Position numbers and translations under genes: made by a program. From Rhodobacteraceae bacterium UBA2776 (GTDB lineage Bacteria; Pseudomonadota; Alphaproteobacteria; Rhodobacterales; Rhodobacteraceae): DNA of 43,483 nt. Location: assembly GCA_002352425.1 (NCBI GenBank), contig DEIK01000063.1, forward strand, positions 14,087 through 57,569, read 5' to 3'. The number at the start of each line of letters is the position of its first letter. Position 1 is the stretch's first letter. Shown piece by piece: positions 33,488 through 42,610 of this stretch. The notes under the pieces were generated by a model that was given only the letters and a program-made list of their open reading frames with translations, did no database searches and was not told the DNA's origin.

Positions 33488-34336
33488 ATGGCATATCACA
33501 GGCCCACAGTTCTGGACGACGCCTTTGGCATTTTGGCCAAATCTAACTTGCCGATAGTGGCGGGAGGCACGGATGTGTTTGCCGTTGAGACGGGACGCGA
33601 ACTGCGCGGCGATGTGCTCGACATCACGGCGATTGAAACGCTGGGCGGGATCAGCCAAACGGACGACGGCTGGCGCATCGGCGCGACGACGACATGGACA
33701 GATATCGCTAAGGCGACCTTGCCACCTGCGTTCATCGCTTTGCAGCAAGCGGCGCTTGAAGTCGGCTCGTTTCAAATTCAAAATAGCGGTACGGTGGCAG
33801 GCAACCTGTGCAACGCTTCGCCTGCCGCTGACGGGGTGCCACCCTTGTTGGTTTTGGACGCCAGTGTCGAAATCGGATCGCAAAGCGGCACGCGCCACTT
33901 GCCCCTGTTCGATTTTATCACGGGGGTGCGCAGAACTGCACTGGAACCGGGGGAGATGGTAACCGCGATCCATGTTCCCAGTGCGGCTGTCCAAGGCGGG
34001 TCAGCGTTTCGAAAACTCGGTGCGCGTAAATATTTGGTGATCTCGATCTGCATGGTCGCGGCCCGGCTTGCTATCAAAGACGGGGTCATCACCGAGGCGG
34101 CAATCAGTGTCGGGTCATGTAGTCCTGTAGCCTGTCGAATGCCTGCGTTGGAGCACGCGCTACTGGGGCAATCCAGTGACAACTCTGCCGCATGGCTGGT
34201 CGCGCTGAAGCAACAAGTTAGTGAGCTGCTAACCCCGATCGACGACATTCGTGCCGACGCTGGATATCGCGATGCCGTCGCCGTTGAGTTGATCAACCGC
34301 ACCTTACTGGATGCCGCCGGAAAGGCCTGCACATGA
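33488..34336 (+). CDS. Molybdenum hydroxylase FAD-binding subunit (CoxM/XdhB type)
   Basis: A 282-aa FAD subunit of a xanthine dehydrogenase-family hydroxylase. The flavin motifs are VAGGTDVF at about 24-31 and NSGTVAGNLCNASPAADG at 99-116; GSAFRKLGARKYLVIS follows in the C-terminal domain. It passes electrons from the Fe-S domain to an external acceptor. Its stop overlaps the next gene by four bases. A four-base overlap and the divergent marR suggest it is the first gene of a long operon. The hydroxylated substrate is set by the partner subunit. Confidence 0.9.
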   Translation: MAYHRPTVLDDAFGILAKSNLPIVAGGTDVFAVETGRELRGDVLDITAIETLGGISQTDDGWRIGATTTWTDIAKATLPPAFIALQQAALEVGSFQIQNSGTVAGNLCNASPAADGVPPLLVLDASVEIGSQSGTRHLPLFDFITGVRRTALEPGEMVTAIHVPSAAVQGGSAFRKLGARKYLVISICMVAARLAIKDGVITEAAISVGSCSPVACRMPALEHALLGQSSDNSAAWLVALKQQVSELLTPIDDIRADAGYRDAVAVELINRTLLDAAGKACT

Positions 34337-37032
34337 CCAAGTTGCACGTCAACGGAACCGCACGGGAAACCAACGCAAGTCCCGCGCGCCGCCTTAGCGA
34401 AGTGTTGCGTGACGATCTTGGGCTATATGGTACCAAGGTGGGTTGTGATGCTGGTGATTGCGGCGCATGCACTGTGTTGCTGGACGGCGCACCGACCTGT
34501 TCTTGCCTGACCACATTGGGCCAAGCTGACGGCAAAGAAATCACTACGGTTGAAGGGTTGAACACCCAAAACCTGCAAGCTGCTTTCTTGCATTACGGGG
34601 CGGCACAATGCGGCATTTGCACCCCAGGAATGTTGATCAGCGCCGCTGCACTGTTGCAAGATCATCCGCATCCCTCAAAGCGCCAAGTCGAGGATGCCTT
34701 GGGCGGAGTTTTGTGTCGCTGCACCGGCTACACAAAGATTGTTCAAGCCGTGATGCAGGCCAACGCGCCACTGCCCGAGATTGTCGCACCAACGGCGGGC
34801 AATTCGATTGGCTGCGGCATAATCCGGCTCGACGGGCAGCCCAAAGTCGACGGGACAGAAGAGTATGGGGCCGATGTTGTGCCCAACAATTGCCTTAGCG
34901 TTCATGTGATCCGGTCGCCGCATCACAGCGCTGATTTTCAGATCGGTGACACGGTCGCCTGGACAAAACAAAACAGCGGTATTGTGATGGTTTTGACCGT
35001 CGATGACATCCCCGGCGAAAACCGTTTTGGAGTAATCCCGCCTTTTGCGGATCAACCCGCACTGGCCCAAAGCCCCGCGCGGTTCAGGGGCGAAGCTGTT
35101 GCGTTGATCGTTGGCAAAGCGCAAGCGATCGAAACATGTGGTTTGGCGGATTTTCCTATCACATGGTCGCCTCAATCCGAGGTGATGGACCCTTTGGAGG
35201 CAAAGCTGCCAAGCGCCCCGCAGCTGCACAAAGACCGAGCGGGCAATTTGTTGATCACCGGTCTTGTGCGCCACGGCGACTGGGCCGGCGGGTTGAAAGA
35301 TTCCGCGTATGTTGCTGAAACCGCGATAGAAACTGCCTATGTCGAGCATGCATATATCGAACCCGAAGCGGGTGTTGCGTGGATGGACGACGGCACCTTG
35401 AACATCCGCGCCAGCACCCAAGCCCCCGTGATGGACCAAGAAGATGTTGCCAAAATCTTGGATCTACCGATGGAGCGTGTTCGCATCCGTGCTTGCGCAG
35501 CAGGCGGCGGATTTGGCTCCAAATTGGATGTGTCTTTGCAGCCGTTGATCGGCTTGGCCGCGTTGAAAACCAATCGCCCCTGTCGGATGACCTATTCGCG
35601 CCGGGACTCTATGACCTCGACCACCAAACGCCACCCGGCCAAGATGAGCGCACGGGTCGGGTGCGATGAAAATGGCCAGTTAACGGCGATGCATTTCGAC
35701 GGTGATTTCAACACGGGTGCCTATGCATCATGGGGGCCGACAGTGGCCAACCGCGTCCCCGTTCATGCCTCGGGCCCTTATAAAATGCCTGCCTATCATG
35801 CTGAGGCCCGTGCGATCCATACCAACGGACCGCCCTCGGGTGCGTTTCGTGGATTTGGTGTGCCCCAAGCCGCGATTATTCAAGAAATCCTGTTTGATGA
35901 TCTCGCTGTTAAAAGCGGTATCGACAGGTTGGAATTTCGCTGTCGCAATGCCCTGCGTGATGGGGATCGAACCCAAACCGGCCAAGTGCTTAGCGCGGTT
36001 GGCATCAGTGAATGCTTGGCGGCGCTCACCGATCCTTGGCAAAAGGCGCTCAAGACGAACGCGCAATGGAACGCGGCGGGCAGCCACATCAAACGCGGTG
36101 TTGGCGTGGCCAGCTGTTGGTATGGTTGCGGCAACACGTCCTTGCCCAACCCTTCGACCATTTTGGCCGGAATCACACCGGATGGGCGATTGGTGCTGCA
36201 TCAAGGGGCGACCGACATTGGCCAAGGTGCCAACACGGTGATCTCGCAAATTTTCGCGGACGCCTTGGGTTTGCCAGTTTCACAAATTACGTTGGTTGGA
36301 CCAGATACGGGCGTCACACCAGACGCCGGAAAAACCTCAGCCTCGCGGCAAACCTATGTCAGTGGCAAAGCTGCGGAACAAACGGGCCGACAACTGCGCG
36401 CAGATATTTTGCAGCGGTTGAATGTCGGTGAAGATGCAGCACTTACGCTTGAAGGCACGCGTATCACCAGCGGCCAATCACGGCTTGAATTGACCAGTCT
36501 TGGGGTGGATGATCGTGGTTACGCTATCGCAGCGATTTCCACCTATGATCCGCCAACCGCCCCGTTGGATGCTGACGGGCAAGGCACACCTTATGCGGTT
36601 TATGGCTATGGCGCGCAGATGGCCGAAGTCGAGGTGGACACGCGTCTTGGCACCGTAAAAGTACGCCATATACACGCAGCACATGATCTGGGGCGGGTGA
36701 TCAATCCGGTGTTGGCCACGGGGCAAATCGAGGGCGGCATTGCGCAGGGGTTGGGCCTTGCTTTGATGGAAGAGTACATTCCGGGCCGAACAGAAAACCT
36801 GCATGATTATTTGATCCCGACAATTGGGGATATGCCCGACATCACCTCAATCCTGATCGAAGACCCTGACCCGCACGGACCATTCGGGGCCAAGGGGTTG
36901 GGCGAGCATGTTCTGATCCCGACAGCCCCCGCGATCCTGAACGCCATCCGCGATGCCACCGGCGCGCGCATCACCAAGTTACCAGCCCTGCCTTACCGTG
37001 TGTTGCACGCGATCAACGAGGCTAGACCATGA
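34333..37032 (+). CDS. Molybdenum hydroxylase, fused 2Fe-2S and molybdopterin subunit
   Basis: An 899-aa fusion. The N-terminal plant-type [2Fe-2S] domain has C38, C43, C46 and C58 (GCDAGDCGACTV), and the second [2Fe-2S] domain has C93, C96, C128 and C130 (CGICTPGM, CRCTGYTKI). From about residue 170 follows the molybdopterin-binding domain, with AAGGGFGSKLDV, GAFRGFGVPQA and the catalytic Glu near 858 in GAKGLGEHV. The 2Fe-2S plus Mo fusion resembles Mop-type aldehyde oxidoreductases in layout, here with a separate FAD subunit. It would hydroxylate an electron-poor ring carbon next to nitrogen, such as in a pyridine or purine, with water as oxygen source. Four-base overlaps on both sides. 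Confidence 0.9.
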   Translation: MTKLHVNGTARETNASPARRLSEVLRDDLGLYGTKVGCDAGDCGACTVLLDGAPTCSCLTTLGQADGKEITTVEGLNTQNLQAAFLHYGAAQCGICTPGMLISAAALLQDHPHPSKRQVEDALGGVLCRCTGYTKIVQAVMQANAPLPEIVAPTAGNSIGCGIIRLDGQPKVDGTEEYGADVVPNNCLSVHVIRSPHHSADFQIGDTVAWTKQNSGIVMVLTVDDIPGENRFGVIPPFADQPALAQSPARFRGEAVALIVGKAQAIETCGLADFPITWSPQSEVMDPLEAKLPSAPQLHKDRAGNLLITGLVRHGDWAGGLKDSAYVAETAIETAYVEHAYIEPEAGVAWMDDGTLNIRASTQAPVMDQEDVAKILDLPMERVRIRACAAGGGFGSKLDVSLQPLIGLAALKTNRPCRMTYSRRDSMTSTTKRHPAKMSARVGCDENGQLTAMHFDGDFNTGAYASWGPTVANRVPVHASGPYKMPAYHAEARAIHTNGPPSGAFRGFGVPQAAIIQEILFDDLAVKSGIDRLEFRCRNALRDGDRTQTGQVLSAVGISECLAALTDPWQKALKTNAQWNAAGSHIKRGVGVASCWYGCGNTSLPNPSTILAGITPDGRLVLHQGATDIGQGANTVISQIFADALGLPVSQITLVGPDTGVTPDAGKTSASRQTYVSGKAAEQTGRQLRADILQRLNVGEDAALTLEGTRITSGQSRLELTSLGVDDRGYAIAAISTYDPPTAPLDADGQGTPYAVYGYGAQMAEVEVDTRLGTVKVRHIHAAHDLGRVINPVLATGQIEGGIAQGLGLALMEEYIPGRTENLHDYLIPTIGDMPDITSILIEDPDPHGPFGAKGLGEHVLIPTAPAILNAIRDATGARITKLPALPYRVLHAINEARP

Positions 37033-38486
37033 CCGATAGACCCGTCAAAATCCGCTGCGATGCCTGTCCGGTGATGTGCTATGTCGCTGAAGGGCGGCTG
37101 GGGGCCTGTGATCGTTACGCAAATTTGGACGGCAAAATCATCCGTTGCGATCCGCTGACGATTTTGGATCAGCGCATTCAGGCGGGCGGCGAGATTAAGC
37201 CGTTTTTGGGGGCCGATTGGACCGATGATCTGACAGACGAGAGCGATAAATTCGTCACTGCCATTGGCTCGGGCACCACATATCCCGACTATAAACCCGC
37301 CCCGTTCATTGTCAGCCAGCAGGTCGAGGGGGCCGACATGATCACGGTCGTGACGGAAGCAATATTTTCCTATTGCGGTGTAAAGGTTAAGATCGACACA
37401 GACCGCCATTTAGGGTCAGAGGCCGCGATTGTGCGGGCAAGTGGCGAGGCTGTAGGCCATGTGATGACCAGTGAATATGGCTCACAAATGTTGTCGCTTG
37501 GCGGGGTTCATCATCTGACGGGCGGCACCAAGGCCGAAGGGCGCGTGACGTGCGATGCACTGTTGAAACTGTGCAATCGCGAGGCGGTGGAATTGACGAT
37601 TGACGGTGGCTCGACCGTGATTGTGCAAGCTGGTCGTGCGCCGATTGTGGACGGCCAAACCGAGCTACGGATGCGGGTTGGTTGTGGCTCGGCCACCATC
37701 GGGATGTTCGCGTCACAGTGGCGGGGATTGGTCGACGAAGTGGTGGTGGTTGATGACCACATCACCGGCGTTGTGTCTGAACATCAGGCTGGCAAAGTGT
37801 TGGGTTGGGAGAGCACTGGTATCAAGATACTAGGCCGCCGCTCCACGCCCGGGCGCTATTTTCAGGTTGCGGCACCGGGTCTTGGCTGGGGCGGCACCGA
37901 TATCGAAGATCCGCTCAGCATTCTGGGGCCCTGGAATGAGAAAAAGGGCGCCAAAGCTGGGCTGCGCATGTTGATGGTTTCAACCACCGGCGAGCAGTTT
38001 GGGTACTACGTGCTGGATGACAATCTGGTCCCGCATGAACAGCCCCTGCCTGACAATTTGAAACGCTCGGTCGCGCTGATTGACGAGAATTGCGAAGACG
38101 CCCTTTGCACCGTGTTGTTCATGGGGGGTGCGGGTGGCAGTTTGCGCTCTGGTGTTACCAACAACCCGATCCGCCTGACCCAGTCAGTCAGTGCCAACGA
38201 CACGCATCTGACTTGCGGCGGGGCGCAGACCTACATTTGGCCAGGCGGTGGTATCACCATGATGGTCGATGTGCTAACTCTGCCGGAAAACGCATTTGGC
38301 TATGTGCCCACCCCTGCCCTTGTTGCGCCTCTGGAATTTACCATGACCAGCGATGAATATGCCCGTTTGGGGGGCCACACCAACAGTATCCGCAGTGCCA
38401 CAGACATTTTGGATGAAGGTGGTGAATATGGTGATGACAGCCGTGCCATTGCGCCCGAAAATGACTTACCGTGGGGGGCGCGTTAG
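37029..38486 (+). CDS. 6-hydroxynicotinate reductase-like Fe-S protein
   Basis: A 485-aa protein matching proteins annotated as 6-hydroxynicotinate reductase. The N-terminal CDACPVMC (C10, C13, C17) plus C27 in GACDRY suggests a [4Fe-4S] site; later cysteines lie in SYCGVKV, CEDALC and LTCGGAQ. In Eubacterium barkeri the characterised enzyme dearomatises 6-hydroxynicotinate to a tetrahydro-oxonicotinate and carries a covalent flavin and Fe-S clusters. Here it directly follows the Mo hydroxylase and precedes UPF0280, so reduction of a hydroxylated heterocycle is the natural inference. Stop codon abuts the UPF0280 ATG. Whether the substrate is 6-hydroxynicotinate itself is not shown. Confidence 0.75.
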   Translation: MTDRPVKIRCDACPVMCYVAEGRLGACDRYANLDGKIIRCDPLTILDQRIQAGGEIKPFLGADWTDDLTDESDKFVTAIGSGTTYPDYKPAPFIVSQQVEGADMITVVTEAIFSYCGVKVKIDTDRHLGSEAAIVRASGEAVGHVMTSEYGSQMLSLGGVHHLTGGTKAEGRVTCDALLKLCNREAVELTIDGGSTVIVQAGRAPIVDGQTELRMRVGCGSATIGMFASQWRGLVDEVVVVDDHITGVVSEHQAGKVLGWESTGIKILGRRSTPGRYFQVAAPGLGWGGTDIEDPLSILGPWNEKKGAKAGLRMLMVSTTGEQFGYYVLDDNLVPHEQPLPDNLKRSVALIDENCEDALCTVLFMGGAGGSLRSGVTNNPIRLTQSVSANDTHLTCGGAQTYIWPGGGITMMVDVLTLPENAFGYVPTPALVAPLEFTMTSDEYARLGGHTNSIRSATDILDEGGEYGDDSRAIAPENDLPWGAR

Positions 38487-39335
38487 ATGCCACAGGCGAG
38501 CTTTATGCCAGATGGTCGGCTGCATCTAAATCATGGGCCGATTGATCTGATCATACAGGCCTGGGGGCCGGATCAACACCGCGCTTATGAGCAAGCAACA
38601 GCGCGTTTTCAAACGGTGTTACAGGAGTTGGCGAATGAGTTACCATTGCTGCGCGCCCCTGTTTCCACGGATCGCCCTGTTGGCAAAATCGCGCGGGACA
38701 TGGCCGATGCTGTGGTCCGCCATTCTGATCATTTTGTCACCCCGATGGCCGCCGTGGCAGGGGCCGTTGCCGACGAGATTTGCCGTGCAATGTGTGACGG
38801 CCTTCGATTGGACAAGGCCTTCGTGAATAACGGCGGTGATATTACCATTCATCTGGCTGCGGGCCAGCAGCTAAACTGTGCAATTCATGCGGCGGGCGAT
38901 GCAGGGCGAGTCAGGCTAACAGCGGATCAACCGGTGCGCGGGCTGGCCACGTCGGGCTGGCGCGGTCGTAGCCATTCGCTGGGGATTGCCGATGCGGTGA
39001 CGGTCACCGCCCGCACTGCCGCGCAGGCCGATGTCGCGGCCACGTTGGTTGCCAATGCCGTCGACCTGCCCGACCACCCAGAGATCATACGCCAAGCGGC
39101 GAACACCCTTAGTCCGGACAGTGACCTTGGCCAGATGTTCGTCACCACCGACGTTGGCCCGCTGACCCTCGCCGAAATCCAAGCTGCGCTAAGCGCCGGA
39201 CAGACCCTTGCCCGCAAGATGGTTCGCCGTGGAGAAATCATCGCTGCCGCTCTGTTTTTGCGCGGCCAGAATTGTTATGCAGGCGAAATGCTCGCCCATT
39301 CAGGAGAACCCCATGTACGACTTCAAACTGCGTAA
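38487..39335 (+). CDS. UPF0280 family protein (ApbE-like)
   Basis: A 282-aa protein of the UPF0280 family, a branch related to the ApbE flavin transferases. Conserved parts are TPMAAVAGAVADEI at about 85-98, NNGGDITIH at 114-122, and HSLGIADAVTV in the C-terminal half. ApbE uses FAD to attach FMN to a Ser/Thr of partner proteins. Because the neighbouring reductase family contains a covalently bound flavin, a flavinylation role is attractive but unproven. The ATG follows the reductase stop without a gap and its own 3' end overlaps the DUF1185 gene by 23 bases. Confidence 0.8.
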   Translation: MPQASFMPDGRLHLNHGPIDLIIQAWGPDQHRAYEQATARFQTVLQELANELPLLRAPVSTDRPVGKIARDMADAVVRHSDHFVTPMAAVAGAVADEICRAMCDGLRLDKAFVNNGGDITIHLAAGQQLNCAIHAAGDAGRVRLTADQPVRGLATSGWRGRSHSLGIADAVTVTARTAAQADVAATLVANAVDLPDHPEIIRQAANTLSPDSDLGQMFVTTDVGPLTLAEIQAALSAGQTLARKMVRRGEIIAAALFLRGQNCYAGEMLAHSGEPHVRLQTA

Positions 39336-39894
39336 GACTATGATTTTCATAGAGGAAATCAGTCATGACGGTGGCCCCGTGACGGAAACCCCGCGTGTGC
39401 GCGCGGCCATTATCGCGCTGGTCAACAACCCGTTTGCGGGCAAGTACGTTGAAGATATCCAGCCTGCCATGGAGGCGCTCAAACCGCTGGGGTTGATGAT
39501 GACCGACAAATTGATCGCGGCCTTGGGCGGCAAAGAGGGTATTGACGCCTTTGGGAAATCAGCGCTGGTTGGCGAAGCTGGCGAGCTGGAGCATGCCGCA
39601 CTTTGGCATGTGCCGGGTGGTCATGTCATGCGCGAACGATTGGGCGAAGCCCGCGCAATTGTGCCGTCTTCGAAAAAGGTTGGCGGGGTAGGATCTGCCG
39701 TGGATATCCCCATCGCCCACATTAACGCAGCCTATGTGCGCGGACATTTTGACGCCATGGAAGTTCGCGTTCCGGATGGACCAAAGGCCAACGAAATCAT
39801 GTTTGCACTGGCGATGGCCAAGGGGCCGCGCATTCATTCAAGGCTGGGTGGGCTGGAGTTGAAAGATGTCGTTGGCGAGGACGGCTTGCGATAG
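39313..39894 (+). CDS. DUF1185 / amino acid synthesis family protein
   Basis: A 193-aa protein of Pfam family PF06684 (DUF1185, AA_synth), whose solved members have a fold related to Bacillus chorismate mutase and no assigned reaction. The sequence begins MYDFKLRKTMIFIEE, with later EHAALWHVPGGHVMRERLG and VGGVGSAVDIPIAHINAAYVRGH. GGAGAA lies five bases before this ATG; the frame is open 35 codons upstream inside the UPF0280 gene. Members are often adjacent to hydroxynicotinate-reductase-like and UPF0280 genes, as here, which suggests a pathway step (isomerase, tautomerase or hydrolase) on an intermediate. Confidence 0.8.
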   Translation: MYDFKLRKTMIFIEEISHDGGPVTETPRVRAAIIALVNNPFAGKYVEDIQPAMEALKPLGLMMTDKLIAALGGKEGIDAFGKSALVGEAGELEHAALWHVPGGHVMRERLGEARAIVPSSKKVGGVGSAVDIPIAHINAAYVRGHFDAMEVRVPDGPKANEIMFALAMAKGPRIHSRLGGLELKDVVGEDGLR

Positions 39895-40011
39895 ACCACA
39901 AATAGATGGCGCGCGTTTTCGGTTTTCTGTCGCAAGCACGATAGAATCGACACGAAAGGTTTACAAAACTGGTCCAAACAGTTGCGTAATAACCGAACGA
40001 AAGTCGCCATC

Positions 40012-40938
40012 ATGCAAACCAGTTTTTTCACGGACCCCGGAAAATTTCGCCGTGGCAACCTGCACACGCACTCCACCCGCTCGGATGGCGCGTTGGAGCC
40101 ACAAGACGTGTGCAAACGTTATCAGGATGCAGGCTATGACTTCATTGCATTAACCGACCATTTCATTGGTCAGTATGATTACCCGATCACCGACACAACC
40201 GCCTATCGCAATGATGATTTCACCACCATTTTGGGGGCTGAACTGCATTCCGGCGCGATGGAAAAAGGCAACCTTTGGCATATCGTTGCCGTTGGCCTGC
40301 CAACCGATTTCAAACCGCCAAATGCACCACATTTCGAACCCGTCGAGGGGCAAGAAAGCGGTGCCAGCATCGCCCAACGCGCCCGCGACGCTGGTGCTTT
40401 TGTTGCTATTGCCCATCCGCATTGGTCGTCACTAACCGAATCCGATGCACGCACCATTACGGCGGCACATGCGGTCGAAGTTTATAACCACGGCTGTGCC
40501 ATCGAAAACGACCGTGGTGACGGCCACCTGTCGCTGGAGCATTTGCTGGATGAAGGTCGAAAACTAACGATGATTGCCACGGATGATGCGCATTTTCATA
40601 CGCCTGATCATTTCGGCGGCTGGGTGATGGTCAAAACCCGTGAAAACACCGCCGATGCCCTATTGGACGCCATGAAGGCCGGGGCCTTTTATTCCTCGAC
40701 CGGCCCACAAATTCACGACATCCGGCTGAACGGGATGACTGCCGAAGTGGAGTGCACGGAAGCTGCATCAATCACGGTTCAAGGCAGTGTGGCTTGCGCA
40801 CCCTCGCTGTGCGGTGAAAAAATGACCCGGGGTGTGATTGATTTTAATAGGCTGAAGGGCAGCCCTTGGATACGCATAACCGTGATTGATCACGCTGGGA
40901 AAAGAGCATGGTCAAACCCGATCTGGCTTGACGCCTAG
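40012..40938 (+). CDS. PHP-domain hydrolase, CehA/McbA family
   Basis: A 308-aa protein of the PHP metallohydrolase family, CehA/McbA branch (which includes carbaryl hydrolase). Predicted metal residues are H18 and H20 in GNLHTHSTRSDG, D25, D49-H50 in LTDH, the Glu of GAELHSG, a HPHW motif and the DDAHFH motif. The reaction could be hydrolysis of an amide, carbamate or ester, or a phosphoester. The ATG at 40012 (MQTSFFTDPGKF) is preferred to a TTG ten codons upstream. It is in the same operon direction as DUF1185, 117 bases downstream, so it may start from an internal promoter. Confidence 0.83.
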   Translation: MQTSFFTDPGKFRRGNLHTHSTRSDGALEPQDVCKRYQDAGYDFIALTDHFIGQYDYPITDTTAYRNDDFTTILGAELHSGAMEKGNLWHIVAVGLPTDFKPPNAPHFEPVEGQESGASIAQRARDAGAFVAIAHPHWSSLTESDARTITAAHAVEVYNHGCAIENDRGDGHLSLEHLLDEGRKLTMIATDDAHFHTPDHFGGWVMVKTRENTADALLDAMKAGAFYSSTGPQIHDIRLNGMTAEVECTEAASITVQGSVACAPSLCGEKMTRGVIDFNRLKGSPWIRITVIDHAGKRAWSNPIWLDA

Positions 40939-40962
40939 CGTGATTTTCTGCCCCATGTGGGC

Positions 40963-42606
40963 ATGACAAAAAATATTCTCTTTATCATGTTCGACCAACT
41001 GCGGTTTGATTACCTCAGCTGCGCAGGCCATCCGCATCTTAAAACGCCACACATCGACCGGATAGCCGAAAAGGGTGTGCGGTTCACCCGCGCCTACGTA
41101 CAATCGCCTGTCTGTGGTGCCTCGCGGATGAGCACCTACACGGGCCGCTACCCGTCCAGTCATGGCGCGCAGTTCAACGGGTTTCCTTTGCGCGTTGGCG
41201 AGATGACTTTGGGCGACCATTTACGCCCACTTGGTATGGGGTGTTGGTTGATCGGCAAGACCCACATGCGGGTTGATCAGGCTGGTATGGATCGCCTTGG
41301 CCTGTCGCCGGACAGCGTTATTGGTGCGCGCCAAGCCGAATGTGGTTTTGATATTTGGCAGCGCGATGATGGGCTGTGGGCCGAGGGACCGGATGGGTTT
41401 TATGACAAAAACCGTTCGCCCTATAACGCCTATCTGAAGTCCAAGGGTTATCCTGGTGACAACCCCTGGGCCGATTTCGCCAATGCGGGCGTCGAGGGCA
41501 CCGACATTGCTTCAGGTTGGTTCATGACCAACGCCAACAAACCCGCCAATATTGCCGAGCAAGACAGTGAAACGCCGTGGCTGACCAGCGAGGCCATCAA
41601 GTTCATTGATCAGGCCAAGGGACCGTGGTGCGCGCATCTTTCCTATATCAAACCACATTGGCCCTATATCGTGCCGGCCCCCTATCACGACATGTTTGGC
41701 CCCGAACATATACCGCCGCCCCTGCGCGATGCCATTGAGCGAGACGACGCCCATGCGGTTTACAACGCCTTCATGAACAACCGCATCGGCAAGGCATTTT
41801 CCCGTGACGAAGTCCGCGACAAGGTGATCCCGGCCTATATGGGCCTGATCAAACAGTGCGATGATCAGATGGGGCGTCTATTTGATCATCTTGAGACCAC
41901 GGGGCAGATGGACAATACCGTGATCGTGATCACCTCGGATCATGGTGACTATTTAGGTGACCATTGGTTGGGTGAAAAGGACTTGTTTCACGAGCAATCG
42001 GTCAAGGTCCCGCTGATCATTTTTGACCCAAGCGCCGAGTCTGATGCCACGCGCGGGACCAGTTGTGAGGCTTTGGTCGAGGCGATTGATCTGCCCGCAA
42101 CCTTTATCGAAATTGCAGGCGGCGCGGTGCCGAACCACATCGTCGAGGGCCGTTCTTTGTTGCCGTTCTTGCACGGGGATGCCCCGGCTGAATGGCGCGA
42201 GTATGCGGTCAGTGAATACAATTATTCAACCAGCCCGATGTCGGTTCAACTGAAAGTGTCCAACGCCGACGCACGGCTGTTTATGATCGCCGATCAGCGC
42301 TACAAATTCATGCATGCCGAGGGCGGATTTCGTCCAATGCTGTTTGATTTGCAGGACGATCCGAATGAATTTCATGATCTTGGCAATAGTCCCGCGCACC
42401 AGGAAATCATCGCTTTGATGTATGAGCGGCTGGCTAAATGGTCTCGGCGCTCGTCACAACGGGTGGCGGTTTCGGATGCTCAGATCGACGCTGGAAAAGC
42501 AGGGCCCAACGGGGTTGGCATAGTGTTGGGCGTCTATGATGAGGACGAAATTGACCCAGCGTTGACCGTGAAATACCGTGGCAAAACGCCGTTAAAACAG
42601 GACTGA
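40963..42606 (+). CDS. Sulfatase / alkaline phosphatase superfamily hydrolase
   Basis: A 547-aa enzyme of the sulfatase group. Metal-binding residues appear in LFIMFDQLRFD (D11) and SDHGDYLGDHWLGEK. The nucleophile region reads SPVCGASRMSTYTGR, with C51 in the CxAxR variant of the CxPxR motif, so the cysteine can become formylglycine only if a maturase accepts the Ala form. Family members hydrolyse sulfate or phosphonate monoesters. The ATG at 40963 is favoured over GTG two codons upstream. It follows the PHP gene by 24 bases. Its link to the rest of the pathway is unclear. Confidence 0.85.
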   Translation: MTKNILFIMFDQLRFDYLSCAGHPHLKTPHIDRIAEKGVRFTRAYVQSPVCGASRMSTYTGRYPSSHGAQFNGFPLRVGEMTLGDHLRPLGMGCWLIGKTHMRVDQAGMDRLGLSPDSVIGARQAECGFDIWQRDDGLWAEGPDGFYDKNRSPYNAYLKSKGYPGDNPWADFANAGVEGTDIASGWFMTNANKPANIAEQDSETPWLTSEAIKFIDQAKGPWCAHLSYIKPHWPYIVPAPYHDMFGPEHIPPPLRDAIERDDAHAVYNAFMNNRIGKAFSRDEVRDKVIPAYMGLIKQCDDQMGRLFDHLETTGQMDNTVIVITSDHGDYLGDHWLGEKDLFHEQSVKVPLIIFDPSAESDATRGTSCEALVEAIDLPATFIEIAGGAVPNHIVEGRSLLPFLHGDAPAEWREYAVSEYNYSTSPMSVQLKVSNADARLFMIADQRYKFMHAEGGFRPMLFDLQDDPNEFHDLGNSPAHQEIIALMYERLAKWSRRSSQRVAVSDAQIDAGKAGPNGVGIVLGVYDEDEIDPALTVKYRGKTPLKQD

Positions 42607-42610
42607 CTTG

